Origin: G963691885 sp963691885
Lineage (GTDB): Bacteria > Pseudomonadota > Alphaproteobacteria > UBA8366 > Aestuariispiraceae
Length of the DNA stretch: 64,000 nt
Assembly (NCBI GenBank): GCA_963691885.1
Contig: OY829843.1
Coordinates: 3,038,001 to 3,102,000, forward strand
Direction: 5' to 3'
Both the position numbers and the translations under genes were made by a program. A model generated the notes under the pieces. It did not search any database, was not told where the DNA came from, and saw only the letters and a program-made list of their open reading frames with translations. Position 1 is the stretch's first letter. Every line of letters begins with the position of its first letter. Of this stretch, positions 45,077 to 54,045 are shown piece by piece.

Positions 45077-46462
45077 ATGAGTGATCTTGGCAATTCACCG
45101 GCAAGTCGGGACATCAACTATGTGATGCACCCCTATACCAATATGGAAAAGCACAAAGAAACCGGTCCGATGATCATCGAACGCGGGCAGGGCGTGCATG
45201 TCTATGACGATTCCGGAAAAGAATATATTGAGGCGATGGCGGGTCTTTGGTGCACAGCGCTTGGCTTTAATGAAGAGCGGTTGATTGAGGCCGCTTCCAA
45301 GCAAATGCGGGAACTGCCCTATTACCACGTCTTTGCCAGCAAGAGCACGATGCCGGTGATCGATCTGGCTGAAATGCTGGTCGAAATGGCACCGGTTGAG
45401 ATGTCAAAGGCCTTCTTCTGCAACTCGGGATCAGAAGCCAATGATACGGTTGTGAAGCTGATCTGGTATTACAACAACGCGTTGGGTCGCCCGGAAAAGA
45501 AGAAGATCATTTCGCGGATTAAGGGCTATCACGGCGTGACGGTTGCCTCGGCCAGTCTGACAGGGCTGCCTTATAACCACATGGATTTTGATCTGCCGAT
45601 CGCGAATGTCCTGCACACCGAATGCCCGCATTACTGGATGTTCGGCGAAGAGGGAGAGAGCGAGGCTGACTTTGCGACCCGCATGGCAGCGAGCCTCGAG
45701 AAACTGATCCTGGATGAAGGGCCGGAAACCATCGCCGCCTTTATCGCGGAGCCGATTATGGGGGCTGGCGGGGTTATCGTGCCGCCCGAGACCTATTTCG
45801 AGAAGGTGCAGGCGGTCCTCAAGAAATACGACATTCTTATGGTGGCTGATGAAGTCATCTGTGGCTTTGGTCGCACTGGTGCTGCATGGGGATGTGATAC
45901 ATTCGGGATCCAACCCGATATCCTGAGTTGCGCAAAAGCCCTGTCATCGGCCTATTTGCCGATTTCAGCCGTGCTGGTGAACGAAAAGGTCGCCAGCGTC
46001 GTCAGCAAGAATTCCGGCAAACTGGGCGTGTTCGGCCATGGCTATACCTATTCCGGTCATCCGGTTGCAGCCGCCGTCGCCCTTGAGACACTGAAGATCT
46101 ACGAAGAGCGTAATCTTTTTGCCCATGCGGCAAGCGTTCAGCATCATCTGCAGGATGGGTTGCGCAAATATAGTGACCATCCGATTGTCGGTGAGGTGCG
46201 GGGGCGCGGTCTTGTCGCAGCGGTCCATCTTGCAAAAGACCGCGCTAATCGCGAAATGTTTGATCCATCGCTTGCTGTGGCACCCCATGTTTATGCGAGG
46301 GCACAGGAACATGGCGTGATTGTTCGTGCCATCGGCATGGATGTTTTGGCCTTTTCGCCACCGCTGATCATCACGGGTGAACAGCTCGATCAGGTTGTTG
46401 AGCGGTTTGGAAAAGCATTGGATGAGACACATGCCTGGTTGCAAGACCAAGGGGTGATGTAA
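45077..46462 (+). CDS. Class III (omega-amino acid type) aminotransferase
   Basis: 461 residues from the ATG at 45077, with GGGGG upstream. N-terminal DINYVMHPYTNMEKHKETGP is typical of the putrescine / beta-alanine / gamma-aminobutyrate pyruvate aminotransferases. PLP-binding elements: NSGSEANDTVVKLIWYYNN, GYHGVTVASASLTG, VADEVICGFGRTG, and the cofactor lysine in SCAKALSSAYLP. It removes a terminal amine group using pyruvate or similar as acceptor. A spermidine/putrescine-type transporter lies two genes away, so a diamine is a plausible substrate, but this is inference. Confidence 0.92.
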   Translation: MSDLGNSPASRDINYVMHPYTNMEKHKETGPMIIERGQGVHVYDDSGKEYIEAMAGLWCTALGFNEERLIEAASKQMRELPYYHVFASKSTMPVIDLAEMLVEMAPVEMSKAFFCNSGSEANDTVVKLIWYYNNALGRPEKKKIISRIKGYHGVTVASASLTGLPYNHMDFDLPIANVLHTECPHYWMFGEEGESEADFATRMAASLEKLILDEGPETIAAFIAEPIMGAGGVIVPPETYFEKVQAVLKKYDILMVADEVICGFGRTGAAWGCDTFGIQPDILSCAKALSSAYLPISAVLVNEKVASVVSKNSGKLGVFGHGYTYSGHPVAAAVALETLKIYEERNLFAHAASVQHHLQDGLRKYSDHPIVGEVRGRGLVAAVHLAKDRANREMFDPSLAVAPHVYARAQEHGVIVRAIGMDVLAFSPPLIITGEQLDQVVERFGKALDETHAWLQDQGVM

Positions 46463-46532
46463 TAGGTCCTACATTAAATCGGAATGTATGGATTATTGCG
46501 GCGCTTTAGCGTCGAACGTGACAGGCTTTGCT

Positions 46533-47807
46533 ATGGCAGACGACAAGACATTTGGCGGCGACTATAACGCTTTCTTCAGGGAACGGCTTGAAGGGCTGAA
46601 AGAAGCGGGAAATTACCGCAACTTCGCCAATCTGGAGCGTCAGGCCAACGCATTTCCGACTGCGCGTCGCCATGCGGGCGGCCAGCCGCAGCAGGTCACT
46701 GTCTGGTGCTCCAATGACTATCTGGGCATGGGACAAAACGCAGAAGTGCGCCAAGCGATGGTGGACGCGATTGAGGCCCAGGGTGCGGGTGCGGGCGGTA
46801 CCCGCAATATTTCCGGCACAAACAAGCTGCATGGTGCCCTGGAACGGAGTCTGGCGGACCTGCACGGTAAAGAAGCCGCGCTTTTGTTCACGTCCGGTTA
46901 TGTTGCGAATATGACCGCACTTTCGACGCTGGCATCCAAACTGCCGGGTTGCATCGTCTATTCGGATGGTCTGAACCACAACTCAATGATTGAGGGCATC
47001 CGTCACAGCCGTGCCGAGCGCCGGATCTTTCGGCATAATGATCCTGCACATCTTGAAGAGCTGATGGCGGCGGATGATCCCTCAGCCCCAAAACTGGTCG
47101 CTTTTGAATCGGTCTATTCGATGGACGGTGATATTGGTCCGATTGAAGAAATCCTTGATGTGGTTGAGAAGTTTAACGGTATTTCATTCCTGGACGAGGT
47201 GCATGCCGTCGGCATGTATGGTGAACGTGGCGCTGGCGTTGCGGAACGTGACGGGGTTATGGACCGTGTTGATATCATTCAGGGGACGCTTGGAAAGGCG
47301 TTTGGCGTCATTGGCGGCTATATCGCCGCCAAGGCTGAGCTGATAGATTTTGTTCGGTCCTTCGGAAATGGCTTCATCTTTACCACCGCTTTACCACCGG
47401 CAATTGCGGCGGGTGCCCTAAAGTCGATCGAGATCCTCAAAGGGGCGCAGGATATGCGGGTGCGCCATCAGGAAAGGGCGGCAACGCTGAAACAGAGGCT
47501 GTCTGATGCCGGTATCCCGATGCTGCCCTCTGTTTGTCACATTGTCCCCGTGCTGGTTGGGGATGCGGTCAAATGCCGCGCCGCCAGCGATATGCTGCTG
47601 GACGAGTTCTCGATCTATGTCCAGCCGATCAATTATCCGACGGTTCCCAAGGGAACGGAACGGCTTCGCCTGACCCCGACCCCCTTGCATGATGATGCGG
47701 CTATGGACCGCCTTATGATCGCGCTGGAAGCGGTCTGGAGCCGTCTGGACCTTGCGCGTGTCGAGGACGGTCAGGATGGAAATGCGGCCCTTTTTGCGGC
47801 TCAGTAG
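46533..47807 (+). CDS. hemA: 5-aminolevulinate synthase
   Basis: 424 residues from the ATG at 46533 (MADDKTFGGDYNAFF). The alpha-oxoamine synthase signature is complete: VWCSNDYLGMGQNAEVRQAM, GTRNISGTNKLHGALERSLA, FLDEVHAVGMYGERGAGVAE and cofactor lysine in IIQGTLGKAFGVIGGY. C-terminal TVPKGTERLRLTPTPLHDD is diagnostic for this enzyme over its relatives. It joins glycine and succinyl-CoA, the first step of haem synthesis in alphaproteobacteria. A gap of 70 bases follows the aminotransferase; no separate promoter is obvious. Confidence 0.96.
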   Translation: MADDKTFGGDYNAFFRERLEGLKEAGNYRNFANLERQANAFPTARRHAGGQPQQVTVWCSNDYLGMGQNAEVRQAMVDAIEAQGAGAGGTRNISGTNKLHGALERSLADLHGKEAALLFTSGYVANMTALSTLASKLPGCIVYSDGLNHNSMIEGIRHSRAERRIFRHNDPAHLEELMAADDPSAPKLVAFESVYSMDGDIGPIEEILDVVEKFNGISFLDEVHAVGMYGERGAGVAERDGVMDRVDIIQGTLGKAFGVIGGYIAAKAELIDFVRSFGNGFIFTTALPPAIAAGALKSIEILKGAQDMRVRHQERAATLKQRLSDAGIPMLPSVCHIVPVLVGDAVKCRAASDMLLDEFSIYVQPINYPTVPKGTERLRLTPTPLHDDAAMDRLMIALEAVWSRLDLARVEDGQDGNAALFAAQ

Positions 47808-48064
47808 GCCCTGAGCGCGTAACTCCCGACAGCGAATTCGCGCTTAAGCGGCGCTATGTCGTTTTTTTGCAATAAAAGTGCCTCCTCCCCCTTGCTTCTT
47901 TCGAATTTGTATTCGACCCTTTCATCAGTCGTGAATATATCGTGGTGTTTCCATCCTCCACCAAGAGAGGATTGAGATAAAAGGTCCAAAGCGGCCATGA
48001 ACAGGGTTCGAACAATAGGCTGGGGAGGCCTGTTCGACAGAACACGAAGGGTACGTGCAGGGGT

Positions 48065-49150
48065 ATGACATCTGATCATATAGTCAATTTTGACAATGTG
48101 CAGAAGAGCTATGATGGCGAAATCCTCGTCGTAAAGAACTTCAATATCGATATCGAACGCGGTGAATTCCTGACAATGCTTGGCCCTTCCGGGTCCGGAA
48201 AAACGACCTGCCTGATGATGCTGGCGGGTTTTGAGGTTCCGACCCATGGGGAAATTCGCCTGAACGGGACCCCGATCAATAATGTCCCGCCGCATAAACG
48301 CGGTATCGGCATGGTGTTCCAGAACTACGCCCTTTTCCCTCATATGACGGTTGCAGAGAACCTGGCCTTTCCGTTGAGCGTGCGCGGCATGTCCAAGGTG
48401 GAACAGGAAACCGAGGTCCAGCGCGCGCTTGATATGGTGCGCCTGAATGATTTTGGCGGCCGTCGCCCGGCCCAGCTTTCCGGTGGCCAGCAGCAGCGTG
48501 TTGCCGTGGCCCGTGCGCTGGTCTTTGAGCCTGAGCTCGTCCTGATGGATGAACCGCTTGGCGCGCTGGACAAGAACCTGCGCGAGGAAATGCAGTTCGA
48601 AATCAAACATATTCATGAAAGCCTGGGTGTATCGGTTGTCTACGTGACCCATGACCAATCCGAAGCACTGACCATGTCGAACCGGATTGCTGTTTTCAAT
48701 GATGGCGTGGTTCAGCAACTTGCCGCCCCGGATGTGCTTTATGAGCAACCGGAAAATGCCTTCGTCGCCCAGTTTATCGGTGAGAATAACAAACTGGTAG
48801 GCACAATCACTGAGGCAGAGGCTGGCAATGTCACCGTAACGCTGGATGGCGGTGGCGAGGTTGTCTCGGCCCTGGCCGTGAATTGTGAAGGGGTTGGCAC
48901 CAAGACCCAGCTTTCGATCCGGCCGGAGCGCGTAATCATTGGTGATGACAGTGTCAGCAATAGGCTGACCGGTCGCGTGGTCGAACTGATCTATCTCGGC
49001 GATCACATTCGCTGTCGGATGGAGGTTGCCGCCAGCAGCGAATTCGTTGTGAAGGTCCCCAATAGCCATGCACATGCCGCGTTGCGGGTCGGTGAAGAGA
49101 CCCACATCGGATGGGTGACGGAGGATTGCCGCGCCCTGGATGTCGGCTGA
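48065..49150 (+). CDS. Spermidine/putrescine-type ABC transporter, ATP-binding protein
   Basis: 361 residues. Walker A is GPSGSGKT, signature LSGGQQQR, Walker B LVLMDEP, followed by a TOBE-type domain from about residue 280 (TQLSIRPERVIIGDD). This is the PotA layout. The start ATG follows a weak site; 257 bases of unassigned sequence precede the gene, so the operon probably has its own promoter. It forms a set with the binding protein and two permeases downstream. Confidence 0.92.
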   Translation: MTSDHIVNFDNVQKSYDGEILVVKNFNIDIERGEFLTMLGPSGSGKTTCLMMLAGFEVPTHGEIRLNGTPINNVPPHKRGIGMVFQNYALFPHMTVAENLAFPLSVRGMSKVEQETEVQRALDMVRLNDFGGRRPAQLSGGQQQRVAVARALVFEPELVLMDEPLGALDKNLREEMQFEIKHIHESLGVSVVYVTHDQSEALTMSNRIAVFNDGVVQQLAAPDVLYEQPENAFVAQFIGENNKLVGTITEAEAGNVTVTLDGGGEVVSALAVNCEGVGTKTQLSIRPERVIIGDDSVSNRLTGRVVELIYLGDHIRCRMEVAASSEFVVKVPNSHAHAALRVGEETHIGWVTEDCRALDVG

Positions 49151-49170
49151 CCACGAAGTTTTTCAGTTAA

Positions 49171-49198
49171 GGGTACCGTCCAGCCCGAAACGGTATCC
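49171..49198 (+). other. Hairpin between the ATPase and binding-protein genes
   Basis: GGGTACCGT (49171-49179) pairs with ACGGTATCC (49190-49198), nine pairs with one G-U, around a ten-base loop. No T-run follows. It may mark a processing site that gives the binding-protein message a stable 5' end. Confidence 0.5.
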
Positions 49199-49245
49199 GG
49201 CAATGTAATCGGGTAATTTTTCAAGTTGAACTCTGGGAGTTTAGA

Positions 49246-50346
49246 ATGAGACATCTTAAAACTGTTACGACTGCGGCAGCAGCCGTGATGTTTGCATCGG
49301 CGGCCTATGCCCAGGACATGACGATTGTGTCATGGGGTGGCGCTTATTCAGCATCACAGAATAATGCCTATCACAAACCTTACATGGCCGCTAATCCGGG
49401 CGTGAACATCATCAATGACGAAAGCTCCGCCGAAGCGGTTGCTAAACTGCGCGCGATGAGCGAAGCAGGCAACGTTACCTGGGATGTTGTTGACGTGGTT
49501 GCCGCTGACGCCATCCGTCTTTGTGACGAAGGTCTGGCACTGGAAATCGATCCGGCAACACAGCTGGCACCGGCGCCGGACGGCACCTCTGCTTCTGCTG
49601 ATTTCGGCGACCTGCTGGTTTCCGAGTGCTTCATTCCGCAGATCGTTTATTCAACCACATTCGGTTTCCGCACCGATGTTGCTGCCTGGAATGGTAAAGA
49701 GCCGACAGATGTTTGTGCTGTCTTCGACACCGCAACATTCCCTGGCAAGCGCAGCCTCGAAAAGCGTCCGATCAACAATGTTGAATGGGCCCTGCTTTGT
49801 GACGGCGTTCCGGCCGATCAGGTCTATGACGTGCTTTCCACACCGGAAGGTGTTGATCGTGCGCTGGCCAAACTCGACACGATAAAAGACGACGTGATCT
49901 GGTGGTCTGCTGGTGCTGAAACACCGCAGCGTCTGGCTGACGGTGAAATCGTTATTGGCTCCACCTATAATGGTCGTCTGTTCGCTGTTATCGAAGAGCA
50001 GAAGCAGCCCGTTAAAATGCTGTGGGACTGGCAGGTCTTTGACCTCGATGGCTGGATCATTCCGGCTGGTCTGAGCCCTGAGCGTCAACAGGCCGCTCTG
50101 GACTACATCTATTTCGCAACCGACACCCAGCGTCTCGCTGATCAGGCGAAATACATCTCCTATGGTCCGGCTCGTGCCTCTTCTGCACCGCTGGTCGGCA
50201 AGCATGCTTCGCTCGGCATCGACATGGCACCTCATATGCCAACCGATCCGAACAACTCCAAAAACACCCTTCTGTACAACTACGAATGGTGGGCTGATAA
50301 CCGCGATGATCTGGATGCAAAATTCCAGGCTTGGTTGGCTAAATAA
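49246..50346 (+). CDS. Spermidine/putrescine-type ABC transporter, substrate-binding protein
   Basis: 366 residues with a clear signal peptide (TVTTAAAAVMFASAAYAQ, cleavage after AYA or YAQ). The mature part begins DMTIVSWGGAYSASQNNAY, as in PotD/PotF-type periplasmic proteins of bacterial extracellular solute-binding family 1. Other family segments: ALEIDPATQLAP, DGEIVIGSTYNGRLF, and LFNYEWW-like LLYNYEWWADN near the end. Polyamine as ligand is suggested by the family and by the aminotransferase nearby, not by any residue I can point to. A strong terminator follows. Confidence 0.92.
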   Translation: MRHLKTVTTAAAAVMFASAAYAQDMTIVSWGGAYSASQNNAYHKPYMAANPGVNIINDESSAEAVAKLRAMSEAGNVTWDVVDVVAADAIRLCDEGLALEIDPATQLAPAPDGTSASADFGDLLVSECFIPQIVYSTTFGFRTDVAAWNGKEPTDVCAVFDTATFPGKRSLEKRPINNVEWALLCDGVPADQVYDVLSTPEGVDRALAKLDTIKDDVIWWSAGAETPQRLADGEIVIGSTYNGRLFAVIEEQKQPVKMLWDWQVFDLDGWIIPAGLSPERQQAALDYIYFATDTQRLADQAKYISYGPARASSAPLVGKHASLGIDMAPHMPTDPNNSKNTLLYNYEWWADNRDDLDAKFQAWLAK

Positions 50347-50357
50347 GACTTGTGAAT

Positions 50358-50388
50358 GGGGCTGGGCAGCGAACTGCTCAGCCCCTTT
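50358..50388 (+). terminator. Intrinsic terminator or attenuator after the binding-protein gene
   Basis: GGGGCTGGGCAG pairs with CTGCTCAGCCCC over 12 positions (one G-U), loop CGAA, followed by TTTCATTT. It lies between the binding-protein and first permease genes, so it should leave the binding protein in excess over the permeases. Confidence 0.75.
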
Positions 50389-50434
50389 CATTTCAAAATG
50401 TTATTTTGATTCAGTTTAAGCGGGGCAGAGTGGA

Positions 50435-51700
50435 ATGAGTGATGTACAGGCCCAGTCCGGGCAGATGCTCGCAGCGGATGGAACGCCACTGAAGGCTAGC
50501 CTCGCGCGCGCATTGCGACGCCAGAAACTCCGCGCGCTGATGTTGATCGCACCGCTTCTTTTGTTTGTCGTTATTACCTTCATTGCCCCTATTGCCGATA
50601 TGCTTTTCCGCTCGGTGGAAAACTCCATCGTGCCCGAAACACTTCCGAAAACCGTGATTGCCCTGGCCGACTGGTCGCCTGAGTCTGGCGAAGCGCCGGG
50701 TGAAGAGGTTTTCGCCGCCCTCCATGCCGATATGCTGGTTGCTGCAGCCGCCAAGGTTCACACCAAGGTTGGCCAGCGTCTGAACTATGAAACGCCGGGT
50801 ATTTCCAGCCTGTTCCGGAAAAGTGGCCGTCGCGTAAAACGGATGGAAGAGGGGAACTATAAAGAACAATTCATCAAGATCGATGATGGTTGGGGTGAGC
50901 TCGCCGTCTGGGAGACCATTCAGCGCTACTCCGGAAATTATACGTCAGGATACTTCCTGGCCTCTGTAGATGCCGAACTTGGATCCGACGGCGTTCAGAT
51001 GAAACCGGAGGATGAACAGATTTATCTCTTCCTGCTGGGAAGAACGCTGTTCCTGTCGGTGGTCATTACAGTGTCCTGCATCCTGCTTGGATATCCTATT
51101 GGCTTCCTCTTGGCGAACCTGCCATTGCGAACGTCGAACCTCTTACTGATTCTGGTTCTGCTACCTTTCTGGACGTCTCTATTGGTTCGAACGTCGTCCT
51201 GGATTGTGTTGCTACAGCAACAGGGGGTGGTGAACGACGTGCTCGTAACCATTGGTATACTGTCGGACGATAATCGACTGGAACTGATGTATAATCAGGC
51301 GGGCACGATCATCGCGATGACCCATATTCTGTTGCCCTTCATGATATTGCCGCTCTATTCGGTGATGAAGACGATACCGCCAAGCTATGTTCGGGCAGCC
51401 AAATCCCTGGGTGCGACCGACTGGACCGCGTTCTGGCGGGTCTATTTCCCGAACACAATCCCCGGGATCGGGGCGGGGGCTGTGCTTACCTTCATTCTGT
51501 CGATCGGGTACTACATCACGCCTGAATTGGTCGGGGGTACATCCGGGATCTTCATCTCCAACCGGATTGCCTATCACATTTCCTCATCCCTGAACTGGGG
51601 ATTGGCGGCGGCGCTTGGTGTTGGCCTGCTCGCGCTCATCCTGGTGTTCTATTGGCTTTATGACCGCATTGTCGGCATTGATAACGTGAAACTGGGGTAA
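50435..51700 (+). CDS. Spermidine/putrescine-type ABC transporter, permease 1 (PotB-like) with large periplasmic loop
   Basis: 421 residues, longer than a typical PotB of about 290. Helix 1 is around 36-56 (MLIAPLLLFVVITFIAPIAD), then a hydrophilic loop of about 145 residues before helix 2 near 205. The remaining five helices and the EAA loop (SYVRAAKSLGATDWTAFWRV) are normal. The long loop should lie in the periplasm and may touch the binding protein. It forms the channel with the next gene product. Confidence 0.92.
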   Translation: MSDVQAQSGQMLAADGTPLKASLARALRRQKLRALMLIAPLLLFVVITFIAPIADMLFRSVENSIVPETLPKTVIALADWSPESGEAPGEEVFAALHADMLVAAAAKVHTKVGQRLNYETPGISSLFRKSGRRVKRMEEGNYKEQFIKIDDGWGELAVWETIQRYSGNYTSGYFLASVDAELGSDGVQMKPEDEQIYLFLLGRTLFLSVVITVSCILLGYPIGFLLANLPLRTSNLLLILVLLPFWTSLLVRTSSWIVLLQQQGVVNDVLVTIGILSDDNRLELMYNQAGTIIAMTHILLPFMILPLYSVMKTIPPSYVRAAKSLGATDWTAFWRVYFPNTIPGIGAGAVLTFILSIGYYITPELVGGTSGIFISNRIAYHISSSLNWGLAAALGVGLLALILVFYWLYDRIVGIDNVKLG

Positions 51701-51704
51701 CGGC

Positions 51705-52559
51705 ATGTCAGCACTTCCACCATACGCGTCCGCTGGCCAGAAAGCCTGGTACTACGGTTTCCGGACAATCTGTGCCTTGATCTTCGTGTTCCTGATCCTG
51801 CCAATCCTGGTGATTATTCCGCTCAGTTTTAATGCCAGCGATTTCTTCACCTTTACCAAGGAGATGCTGGCATTAGATCCGTCCGGGTATTCGCTGAAGC
51901 ACTACAATGACTTCTTCACGAACTCTGACTGGCAGGGGGCGCTGGCCAATTCCCTTCGTATCGCGCCGGCAGCAACGCTGTTGTCAACGATGCTGGGGAC
52001 GCTGGCGGCAATCGGACTGTCGCAGAGCCACGTTCCTTTCCGGGGCGCAATTATGGCGGTGTTGATTTCACCGATGATTGTGCCGCTGATTATTTCAGCC
52101 GCTGGCATGTATTTCTTCTATTCCCGTATTGGCATGCAGGGGACTTACCTCGGCGTTGTTATGGCCCATGCCGTTCTTGGCACACCCTTCGTCATTATCA
52201 CGGTGACGGCAACACTGGTCGGCTTTGATAAAAGCCTTGTCCGCGCTGCGGCCAGCATGGGAGCAAACCCGGTAACAACCTTCTTCCGGGTTCAGATGCC
52301 CCTTATCCTGCCGGGCGTTATTTCCGGTGGATTGTTCGCCTTTATCACCTCTTTTGACGAGGTGGTTGTCGTTCTGTTTGTGGGGTCGGCATCGCAGAAA
52401 ACACTGCCCTGGCAGATGTTTACGGGCTTGAGGGAACAGATCTCACCCACCATTCTGGCGGTTGCAACGGTCTTGGTGACGATCTCGATTCTGCTGCTGA
52501 CCACGCTGGAATTGCTGCGGCGGCGCAGTGAGCGGTTGAGAGGGCTCTCACCGGGCTAA
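51705..52559 (+). CDS. Spermidine/putrescine-type ABC transporter, permease 2 (PotC-like)
   Basis: 284 residues, six helices, normal for PotC. Helix 1 is around 20-42 (ICALIFVFLILPILVIIPLS). The EAA loop is SLVRAAASMGANPVTTFFRV. The gene starts four bases after the previous stop codon, so it is coupled with the first permease. It is last in the operon; 122 bases with no clear terminator follow. Confidence 0.93.
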   Translation: MSALPPYASAGQKAWYYGFRTICALIFVFLILPILVIIPLSFNASDFFTFTKEMLALDPSGYSLKHYNDFFTNSDWQGALANSLRIAPAATLLSTMLGTLAAIGLSQSHVPFRGAIMAVLISPMIVPLIISAAGMYFFYSRIGMQGTYLGVVMAHAVLGTPFVIITVTATLVGFDKSLVRAAASMGANPVTTFFRVQMPLILPGVISGGLFAFITSFDEVVVVLFVGSASQKTLPWQMFTGLREQISPTILAVATVLVTISILLLTTLELLRRRSERLRGLSPG

Positions 52560-52639
52560 TCGCTGTAAAACTTCAGCAAATCTGGTTTTCCTGGAAAACC
52601 ATTCTTGAAAAGTGACTATTCGGCGTTATCTGGATGTAG

Positions 52640-52654
52640 TGAGAACGTTTCTCA
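52640..52654. promoter_or_regulatory. Inverted repeat upstream of the PadR-like gene
   Basis: TGAGAA-CGT-TTCTCA, with six-base perfect arms, ends 27 bases before the start of the regulator gene. The position suits autoregulation by the encoded protein. Confidence 0.4.
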
Positions 52655-52681
52655 TCTTCCGAACCTGTCCAGGACACAGCA

Positions 52682-53224
52682 ATGTATAGCGACAAATCCC
52701 TGACACCTGCCGAAACCATGCGTCTGGCGGTTTTGGGTGGCCTGACGGAGGGACCCGTTCCCTATAGTGATCTGGCGTCAAATGTACGGCGGTTTATCGA
52801 ACGTATGGTTGGCCCGTCTCTGGACTTGCTTGGGTCATCTCTCGAGGTTCTGCGTCTCGAAGGATTGATTGAACCGGTCGGCGGCAAGTCTGGCGATAAT
52901 GTTCCTATGGCACTCACTGATGCGGGCCGCGCGTCTTTTGAAGACTTGATGCAATCAACCATCCGGGCGCCGTTGAATGATGTCCAACGCCTCGTCCTGG
53001 CCCTGAAACTGCGTTATCTGGATCAATTGGCGGCGGAGGATCGGATTGATCAGCTGGATATGCTGATCCAACTGACGGAAACCGATCTTGCCCGATTGCG
53101 GGATTTGTATACTGCCCAAGGCAAGGCTTTGTTCGGTGACTGGTTGAGTGCGGAGATTGCCCATGCCGAGCGTCGTCTGGAATGGCTGGAAGCTGCCGTC
53201 GAATCCGCTGAAGAAACTGTCTGA
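52682..53224 (+). CDS. PadR-like winged-helix regulator
   Basis: 180 residues. The first 85 residues have a winged-helix pattern (TMRLAVLGGLTEGPVPYSD, SLEVLRLEGLIEPVGGKSGD, ALTDAGRASFEDLM, the last resembling the wing and start of helix 4 in PadR proteins). The C-terminal 90 residues are helical and rich in Leu, Asp and Glu, as in the PadR dimerisation domain (RYLDQLAAEDRIDQLDML). Effector and targets are unknown. A palindrome lies just before the gene. Confidence 0.7.
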   Translation: MYSDKSLTPAETMRLAVLGGLTEGPVPYSDLASNVRRFIERMVGPSLDLLGSSLEVLRLEGLIEPVGGKSGDNVPMALTDAGRASFEDLMQSTIRAPLNDVQRLVLALKLRYLDQLAAEDRIDQLDMLIQLTETDLARLRDLYTAQGKALFGDWLSAEIAHAERRLEWLEAAVESAEETV

Positions 53225-53238
53225 CCTGGCCAACCAGC

Positions 53239-54000
53239 TCAATACATGTGCTGGCCACCCGTCACGAAGACTTCTGTGCCGGTCACGTAGGAAAAATCAC
53301 TATTGCACAGTTGAAACACTGTTCCCGCGACCTCAGCCGTCTTACCCATACGTTGTAACGGGATCCGGGTGATCAAAGGCTCGTATTCGGGCCCGATCAT
53401 CTCAGTTTCGATCTCGCCAGGTGCCACGGCATTTACGCGAACACCCAACTGGGCAAACTCCACCGCCATTTCACGTGTCAGCGCTGACAGGGCTGCCTTG
53501 GATGTGGAATAGGCAGAGCCAGCAAACGGATGGATGGCGTGACCGGCGATCGAGGTGATGTTGACGATTGCCGCACCTTTGTCCCTTGCCCCTTTGCCAA
53601 GAGCACTGGCAAAACCCCGGCTCAGCGTCAGGGGGGCAAACAGGTTCAATTCATAAACCTTGCGCCATATGTCGATATCGCCGTTCAAGACGCCTAACCG
53701 TTCCTTGAATTCAGTCTTGGGGCTGACGGCGGCATTGTTGACGAGGGCATGCAGCGGCTCTCCTTTAAGCGCTGCATTCGCTTCCTCAATAAAAGCGCTT
53801 ACAGATGCAGGATCGCTTAAATCGGTAGGAATATGGGCCGTCCAATTTGGATCGTACTGGCAGGCGTCTGGAATTTCGTCGCGGGAACAGGTGATGATCC
53901 GCCAGCCCTCTCCGGAAAAGCGTCGGACCGTTGCGTGGCCGATCCCCCGGCTCGCCCCGGTCAGAATAACGCTTCTGGAAACTTGTTCATGATTTGTCAT
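53239..54000 (-). CDS. Short-chain dehydrogenase/reductase
   Basis: 253 residues. Cofactor motif SRSVILTGASRGIGHATVRR, then the NNAAVS loop, the catalytic Ser in IVNITSIAGHA and the full YxxxK in SAYSTSKAALSALT. The C-terminal TGTEVFVTGGQHMY is typical of classical reductases of the 3-oxoacyl-ACP type. Substrate unknown. It follows the cation efflux gene by 45 bases on the same strand and may share its transcript. Confidence 0.92.
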   Translation of the reverse strand: MTNHEQVSRSVILTGASRGIGHATVRRFSGEGWRIITCSRDEIPDACQYDPNWTAHIPTDLSDPASVSAFIEEANAALKGEPLHALVNNAAVSPKTEFKERLGVLNGDIDIWRKVYELNLFAPLTLSRGFASALGKGARDKGAAIVNITSIAGHAIHPFAGSAYSTSKAALSALTREMAVEFAQLGVRVNAVAPGEIETEMIGPEYEPLITRIPLQRMGKTAEVAGTVFQLCNSDFSYVTGTEVFVTGGQHMY

Positions 54001-54045
54001 TGCGCAGTCTTAGCGTGAATTGTGATGGCCCGTCCAGTCGGTCCC

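Noticed and set aside
47801..49105. 434-codon open frame on the minus strand
   Set aside because: It mirrors the transporter ATPase gene, which has all ABC motifs; the reverse frame is a shadow.
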